Below the pieces are notes generated by a model, which was not told the DNA's origin, did not search any database, and worked only from the letters and a program-made list of their open reading frames with translations. Of a stretch of 10,270 nt of DNA, positions 7,049 through 10,270 are shown one piece after another. This DNA comes from an uncultured Succinatimonas sp. Its GTDB lineage: Bacteria > Pseudomonadota > Gammaproteobacteria > Enterobacterales > Succinivibrionaceae. The stretch lies in assembly GCA_900548485.1 (NCBI GenBank), contig URKL01000042.1:1-10270 (forward strand), given 5' to 3'. Numbering within the stretch: position 1 is the first letter of the stretch; each line of letters starts with the position of its first letter. The position numbers were made by a program, and so were the translations under genes.

Positions 7049-7785
7049 GCTTGATTAAGATAACAATCAAAATGACAGGCCTTACCATCGATGCTGTAAT
7101 CACAAGGCATCAGTGGTGGAGCACTTTCAGGACGCTTAATCACCGTCCTATATTTAGGGATTTTTAATAATTCCTTAGCATAGAGCAAACTGTCACTATC
7201 TGTACCGACTAAACTATGGAATACCTGCATTTCTTTTTTCACTAAAGCTTTCTTTGCCCGACTTGGAAACATCGGGTCATAGTATATGACATCGCTCTTA
7301 AACTCCTTATGCTCTTGTATATAGGAAATAAGCGTGCCATAGGGCATAAGCTGTGGTAATCCTTGCGGAAAGGTAGCTAAAAATTGCACATCCTCAAGAG
7401 CTCTATGTCTGGCATCTAATAAAAACAACCACACCAAAGGATTACGTTCAAACATCAAAACTTTAGCTCCAGCATTTTGCAAAACTAAGGAGTCTCGACC
7501 TAATCCTGCTGTAGCATCAACTACCAAAGGATCTTTTAATTTGCCAATTACAGCTTTTGCTACAGCTTCAGAGTGTTTGCCTGAATGTTTAAAACGCCAT
7601 TGCCAAGAACCTACAGTCCAATCAAGAATAAAAGGTTTAAATTTAGGATCAGCAAAGTGTAATTCTAATTTTTCATTAGCATATAGCGTAGCATCCTTAT
7701 CTTGATATAAGGCGCTACACAGATCCTTTAGTTTTAAAACCTCTTCATAAAAAAAGTACTGAGGATGGATATCAAATTTAAGCAT
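7045..7785 (-). CDS. rsmJ: 16S rRNA (guanine1516-N2)-methyltransferase
   Basis: RsmJ methylates guanine 1516 of 16S rRNA using S-adenosylmethionine. The protein is 246 residues from the ATG at 7785, near the 250 of E. coli. The SAM-binding motif is VVDATAGLGRD (88-98). The acidic motif FERNP (112-116), the catalytic-type YYDPMFP (168-174) and KALVKKEMQVFHSLVG follow, all strongly typical. The loop before the SAM site reads WRFKHSGKHSEAVAKA, whereas I recall the family pattern as RRKFGGGRGEAVAKA; the glycine cluster is largely lost. A GTG at 7794 would add three residues (M-V-A). Neither start has a good ribosome site, and I prefer the ATG. It overlaps the end of aroE by 8 bases. At the other end its TAG overlaps the convergent ModA-like gene by 4 bases. 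Confidence 0.93.
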   Translation of the reverse strand: MLKFDIHPQYFFYEEVLKLKDLCSALYQDKDATLYANEKLELHFADPKFKPFILDWTVGSWQWRFKHSGKHSEAVAKAVIGKLKDPLVVDATAGLGRDSLVLQNAGAKVLMFERNPLVWLFLLDARHRALEDVQFLATFPQGLPQLMPYGTLISYIQEHKEFKSDVIYYDPMFPSRAKKALVKKEMQVFHSLVGTDSDSLLYAKELLKIPKYRTVIKRPESAPPLMPCDYSIDGKACHFDCYLNQA

Positions 7786-8599
7786 TGCGACCACAGCGCT
7801 TAGAAAATTCTACATAAGCCTGATGCAAATTAGGTCTCACTTGAGTCCATAACTCAAAACTTAAAGCCGCCTGACCTAAAAGCATACCCAAACCATCATG
7901 ACTCTCTTTGATCCCTAAACTACGTGCTTTTTCAACAAAAGCTGTTTTACCATCTTGCTTATACATCAAATCATAAACAAAATTAGCATTTGCAATAACC
8001 TCATCTGTAAGCGGCGGCAACTTGCCCATTAAACTTGCAGATGTAGCATTGATAATCACATCGTATTGAGATTTTAAACTTGAATATAAAACAACTTTAA
8101 TCTGCGGATGCTCTTTAGCTAACTCAAAGGCTTTAAGCTCATTGCGATTAACAATAGCTAAGAGTTCTGGATTTTGCTCTAAAATTGGCAATAAAATTCC
8201 GCGAGCTGCGCCTCCTGCGCCTACAACTAAGATTCGCTTACCTTTGATTTGACAACCTAAACGCTCTAAATCAGCAATTAAACCACGACCATCAGTATTA
8301 TCACCTAAGATCTTACCGTCAGCTAAACGTTTTAAAGTATTTGCCGCACCCGCCGCTTTAGCATAATCAGTTAAAGTATCAGCAAAAGCGTAAGCATCAA
8401 GTTTACACGGGACGGTAATATTACAACCACATAAACCTTTAGCAAAAAGATCTGAGGCTAAAGAAGCAAACTGCCCTTCTGGGACTAAAACACGCTCATA
8501 GCTTATATCTTGATTACAGATTTTGGCAAAATAAGCATGAATTTCTGGGGACATAGAATGCGCAATCGGGTTACCAAAAACCACATAACGAGAGGTCAT
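7778..8599 (-). CDS. aroE: Shikimate dehydrogenase
   Basis: AroE reduces 3-dehydroshikimate to shikimate with NADPH, the fourth step of the shikimate pathway to aromatic amino acids. It is 273 residues against 272 in E. coli. The substrate site has GNPIAHSMSP at 9-18 (S15, S17), NITVPCK at 60-66 with catalytic K66, and DNTDG at 100-104 with D103. NITVPCK has Cys where Phe is usual. The dinucleotide fold has VVGAGGAARG at 125-134 and NRN near 151. YDLMY and DGLGMLLGQAALSFELWT near the C-terminus complete the family pattern. AAGGA at 8606-8610, 6 bases before the ATG, is a good ribosome site. The start overlaps the tsaC stop in ATGA, so the two are coupled. Confidence 0.97.
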   Translation of the reverse strand: MTSRYVVFGNPIAHSMSPEIHAYFAKICNQDISYERVLVPEGQFASLASDLFAKGLCGCNITVPCKLDAYAFADTLTDYAKAAGAANTLKRLADGKILGDNTDGRGLIADLERLGCQIKGKRILVVGAGGAARGILLPILEQNPELLAIVNRNELKAFELAKEHPQIKVVLYSSLKSQYDVIINATSASLMGKLPPLTDEVIANANFVYDLMYKQDGKTAFVEKARSLGIKESHDGLGMLLGQAALSFELWTQVRPNLHQAYVEFSKRCGRNA

Positions 8600-9189
8600 A
8601 CGTTTTCCTTAAAACCAGGGCCTTGACGAATAAGAGTGTGTGTTAATGTATCATAAATAGAAGAAGGTAAAATCTGGCCTCCACATTCAAAGGCAATGAC
8701 TAAATCAGACCCAATAATCATGCTCAGATCTAAATCATCAAGATTACTTACAGCACTTTGTCCTGAAATATTTGCACTTGTAGAGATTAAAGGCTTACCT
8801 AATTTTTCACATAATTTAGCTAAAGGGGCAAAAGCTGTAACTCTAAAAGCTAAAGTATGATCCTCTCTTATAGCCAAACTCTTAAATTCATTCTTAATAG
8901 GCACCACAAAAGTATGTGGGCCTGGCCAATTAGCTTCCATAAGAGATAAATCTTGAGAAGATATACGGGTTAAATCTAAATGTTGATTTAAAAAATCACG
9001 TTTACAGTCAACCATGATAAGCCCTTTGGCTGTATCGCGTTTTTTAAGTTTGATAATTCTCTTGATTGCCTCTTCATTAGTGGCATCGCAACTTAAACCA
9101 TACACACCTTCCGAAGGGCAAACAATAACCGCGCCTTGACGCAAAGCCTCCACGGCGCGATCTAACTCAGTGGTAAATTGAGCGGTCAT
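8596..9189 (-). CDS. tsaC: L-threonylcarbamoyladenylate synthase (YrdC/TsaC)
   Basis: TsaC makes threonylcarbamoyl-AMP from threonine, bicarbonate and ATP, the precursor of t6A at position 37 of tRNAs that read ANN codons. From the ATG at 9189 it is 197 residues, near the 190 of E. coli. Motifs are CPSEGVYGLSCD (24-35), KLKKRDTAKGL (47-57), NWPGPHTFV (87-95), FRVT (115-118) and STSANISG (136-143), the YrdC-fold nucleotide-binding set. The frame is open upstream to 9231, but that would overlap purE. The ATG at 9189 has TAAGG 6 bases upstream and starts 1 base after the purE stop. It sits between purE and aroE; in E. coli its neighbours are yrdD and aroE. This is the short TsaC form, without a Sua5 C-terminal domain. 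Confidence 0.95.
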   Translation of the reverse strand: MTAQFTTELDRAVEALRQGAVIVCPSEGVYGLSCDATNEEAIKRIIKLKKRDTAKGLIMVDCKRDFLNQHLDLTRISSQDLSLMEANWPGPHTFVVPIKNEFKSLAIREDHTLAFRVTAFAPLAKLCEKLGKPLISTSANISGQSAVSNLDDLDLSMIIGSDLVIAFECGGQILPSSIYDTLTHTLIRQGPGFKENV

Positions 9190-9190
9190 C

Positions 9191-9691
9191 TTAAGCCTTA
9201 AATTTCTCCTGTAAGGCCTGATTCTTAGCAATAACAGCTTCTTTTGCTTTTTGTCTATCAGCTTTTACTAAAGCATCTAAAGCAGGATCACTTAAAGCCA
9301 TAATTTGGGCGGCTAAATAAGCTGCATTTTTAGCTCCGGCTTTACCTACAGCAACACAAGCAACCGGTATTCCACCAGGCATTTGTACAGTAGAATAAAG
9401 AGCATCAACACCAGATAAAGGTCCACCATCACAAGGAATACCAATAACTGGACGAGTAGTACGTGCCGCAATAGCCCCTGCTAAATGAGCAGCTAAACCC
9501 GCGGCACCGATAAATACAGCACAACCACGCTTTTCAGCATCAGTTACATAAGCGCAAACCTCATCAGGAGTACGATGAGCTGAGGCAACAGTAACCTCAT
9601 ATTCAATACCAAAGCCCTTTAAAACGGCCATAGTATTTTCTAAAAGAGGTAAATCAGAGTCAGAACCCATTAAAATCGCAACAAAAGCCAT
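9191..9691 (-). CDS. purE: N5-carboxyaminoimidazole ribonucleotide mutase
   Basis: PurE moves the carboxyl group of N5-CAIR to give CAIR in de novo purine synthesis. From the ATG at 9691 it is 166 residues (about 169 in E. coli). Motifs are MGSDSDLP (8-15), SAHRTP (37-42, catalytic-type H39), AHLAG (68-72), [13 protein letters not shown] (93-105) and [16 protein letters not shown] (115-130). It follows the bacterial class I layout but differs from E. coli: [11 protein letters not shown] replaces GAGGAAHLPG, and [10 protein letters not shown] replaces VPVQSAALSG. The frame is open upstream to 9793, but that would overlap the zinc-ribbon gene by 65 bases. The ATG at 9691 has GAGGA 5 bases before it and starts right at the conserved core. 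purK, which makes its substrate and often follows purE, is not present. Confidence 0.95.
   Translation of the reverse strand: MAFVAILMGSDSDLPLLENTMAVLKGFGIEYEVTVASAHRTPDEVCAYVTDAEKRGCAVFIGAAGLAAHLAGAIAARTTRPVIGIPCDGGPLSGVDALYSTVQMPGGIPVACVAVGKAGAKNAAYLAAQIMALSDPALDALVKADRQKAKEAVIAKNQALQEKFKA
9196..9199 (-). promoter_or_regulatory. Ribosome binding site of tsaC
   Basis: AAGG on the minus strand lies 6 bases before the ATG at 9189, within the last codons of purE. It supports this start over the longer open frame beginning at 9231. Confidence 0.6.
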
Positions 9692-9696
9692 TTTTA

Positions 9697-9701
9697 TCCT
9701 C
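9697..9701 (-). promoter_or_regulatory. Ribosome binding site of purE
   Basis: GAGGA on the minus strand lies 5 bases before the ATG at 9691, in the 37-base gap after the zinc-ribbon gene. It decides the purE start in favour of the 166-residue form. Confidence 0.65.
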
Positions 9702-9728
9702 GCTAATAAACAAATAATGTGAATTTTA

Positions 9729-10270
9729 TCACGTATTTTCTGCGCTAGCAGACGCTTTTTTTCGTCGCCGCGTGGAACATAGGGGATTGCCACATATAAG
9801 CTTTACCCCCTTTTTGGTAATCTTTTCATATTTTAACGGAAAACCACAACAATCACAGCTTTGTGCTACAGGTCTACCTGAAAGTGCATAATCACAACTA
9901 GGATAGCGGTTACAAGCATAAAAAACTCGTCCCTGACGATTACTTCGCTTTTGTAATTCGCCTTTACGGCAAATTGGACATTTTACTTCCACCTCCTGAT
10001 TATGGGAGACAACAAAATTACAGGAAGGATAATTAGAACAACCTATAAAAATACCATAACGACCGCGTTTTACCTGCAAAAAAGAGCCACATTGAGGACA
10101 ATTAGCTTTAAGATTTAATATAACTTTAACACTATGTGATATAGCTATAGGGGTTAAAAAATCACAAGCAGGATATTCTGAACAACCTAAAAAATCGCCT
10201 CGATCAGAATGACGTAATACTAACGGAGCTCCACATTGAGGACAAGGCTCGTATTGCTGGAATATTAGCT
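9729..10270 (-). CDS. yrdD: YrdD-like protein with topoisomerase I-type zinc ribbons (5' end off the edge)
   Basis: This matches E. coli YrdD, a stand-alone protein made of the C4 zinc ribbons found at the C-terminus of topoisomerase I; its exact job is not established and nucleic-acid binding is likely. The frame stays open from the TGA at 9731-9729 to the right edge, giving 179 visible residues against about 180 in E. coli, so only a few codons are missing. Four ribbons can be read. The first three are CPQC...CSEYPAC, CPQC...CSNYPSC and CPIC...CNRYPSC. The last is a variant, CDCC...CGNPLC. The basic tail reads RRRKK. A TTG at 10079-10077 could be taken as a start, but it falls inside the second ribbon and would delete the first. 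purE follows after 37 bases. Genes such as smg or dprA may lie beyond the edge, by analogy only. Confidence 0.92.
   Translation of the reverse strand, partial: LIFQQYEPCPQCGAPLVLRHSDRGDFLGCSEYPACDFLTPIAISHSVKVILNLKANCPQCGSFLQVKRGRYGIFIGCSNYPSCNFVVSHNQEVEVKCPICRKGELQKRSNRQGRVFYACNRYPSCDYALSGRPVAQSCDCCGFPLKYEKITKKGVKLICGNPLCSTRRRKKASASAENT

Noticed and set aside
7051..7070. Possible terminator hairpin (TTGATT / AATCAA) near the convergent junction
   Set aside because: The stem is 6 base pairs, almost all A/T, has no T-run and lies within rsmJ coding sequence.
9190..9231. Longer tsaC start (14 extra residues)
   Set aside because: It would sit inside purE. The ATG at 9189 has its own ribosome site and gives the normal family length.
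9692..9793. Longer purE start (34 extra residues)
   Set aside because: It would overlap the zinc-ribbon gene by 65 bases, the extra residues are unlike any PurE N-terminus, and a good ribosome site supports 9691.
10077..10079. TTG as the start of the zinc-ribbon gene
   Set aside because: The frame stays open to the window edge and encodes another typical C4 ribbon upstream, so the TTG is an internal leucine.

Overview
The window is AT-rich, gene-dense bacterial chromosome. It holds nine well-supported genes, one probable small gene and one cut-off reading frame. The best species clues are GlmU, GlmS (609 residues, the length I recall for E. coli), AroE, TsaC, RsmJ and a YrdD-type zinc-ribbon protein, with a yrdD-tsaC-aroE order like that of gammaproteobacteria. 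A strong bias to TTA leucine codons suggests an AT-rich gammaproteobacterium. A gut lineage such as Succinivibrionaceae would fit, but that placement is inference.

Layout. Positions 1-303 (minus strand) hold a small two-helix membrane protein. Its stop codon overlaps the start of another reading frame that leaves the left edge. A 59-base divergent spacer follows. Then the plus strand carries lgt (lipoprotein diacylglyceryl transferase), glmU and glmS, only 2 bases apart. GlmS makes glucosamine-6-phosphate and GlmU makes UDP-GlcNAc, so the block supplies the envelope. GlmM, the step between them, is not here. After a 95-base AT-rich gap with an inverted repeat come two further plus-strand genes that overlap each other: a MelB-like sugar symporter fused to a fructose/mannitol-type PTS EIIA domain, and an exported ModA-like solute-binding protein.

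On the opposite strand, reading leftward from the right edge, lies a compact run: yrdD-like zinc ribbon (start codon just off the edge), purE, tsaC, aroE and rsmJ. tsaC/aroE share ATGA, aroE/rsmJ overlap, and purE/tsaC are 1 base apart, so they are probably co-transcribed. Their jobs are purine synthesis, the t6A tRNA modification, the shikimate pathway and 16S rRNA methylation. The two strands converge with a 4-base overlap between the solute-binding protein gene and rsmJ.

Most of the window is ordinary housekeeping. The unusual parts are the symporter-EIIA fusion with its coupled ModA-like partner, an Lgt that reads more like the Bacteroidota form than the enterobacterial one, and a PurE that departs from the E. 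coli pattern and has no purK beside it. No RNA genes, insertion sequences, CRISPR arrays or convincing intrinsic terminators were seen. There is no gene-free stretch over 300 bases.
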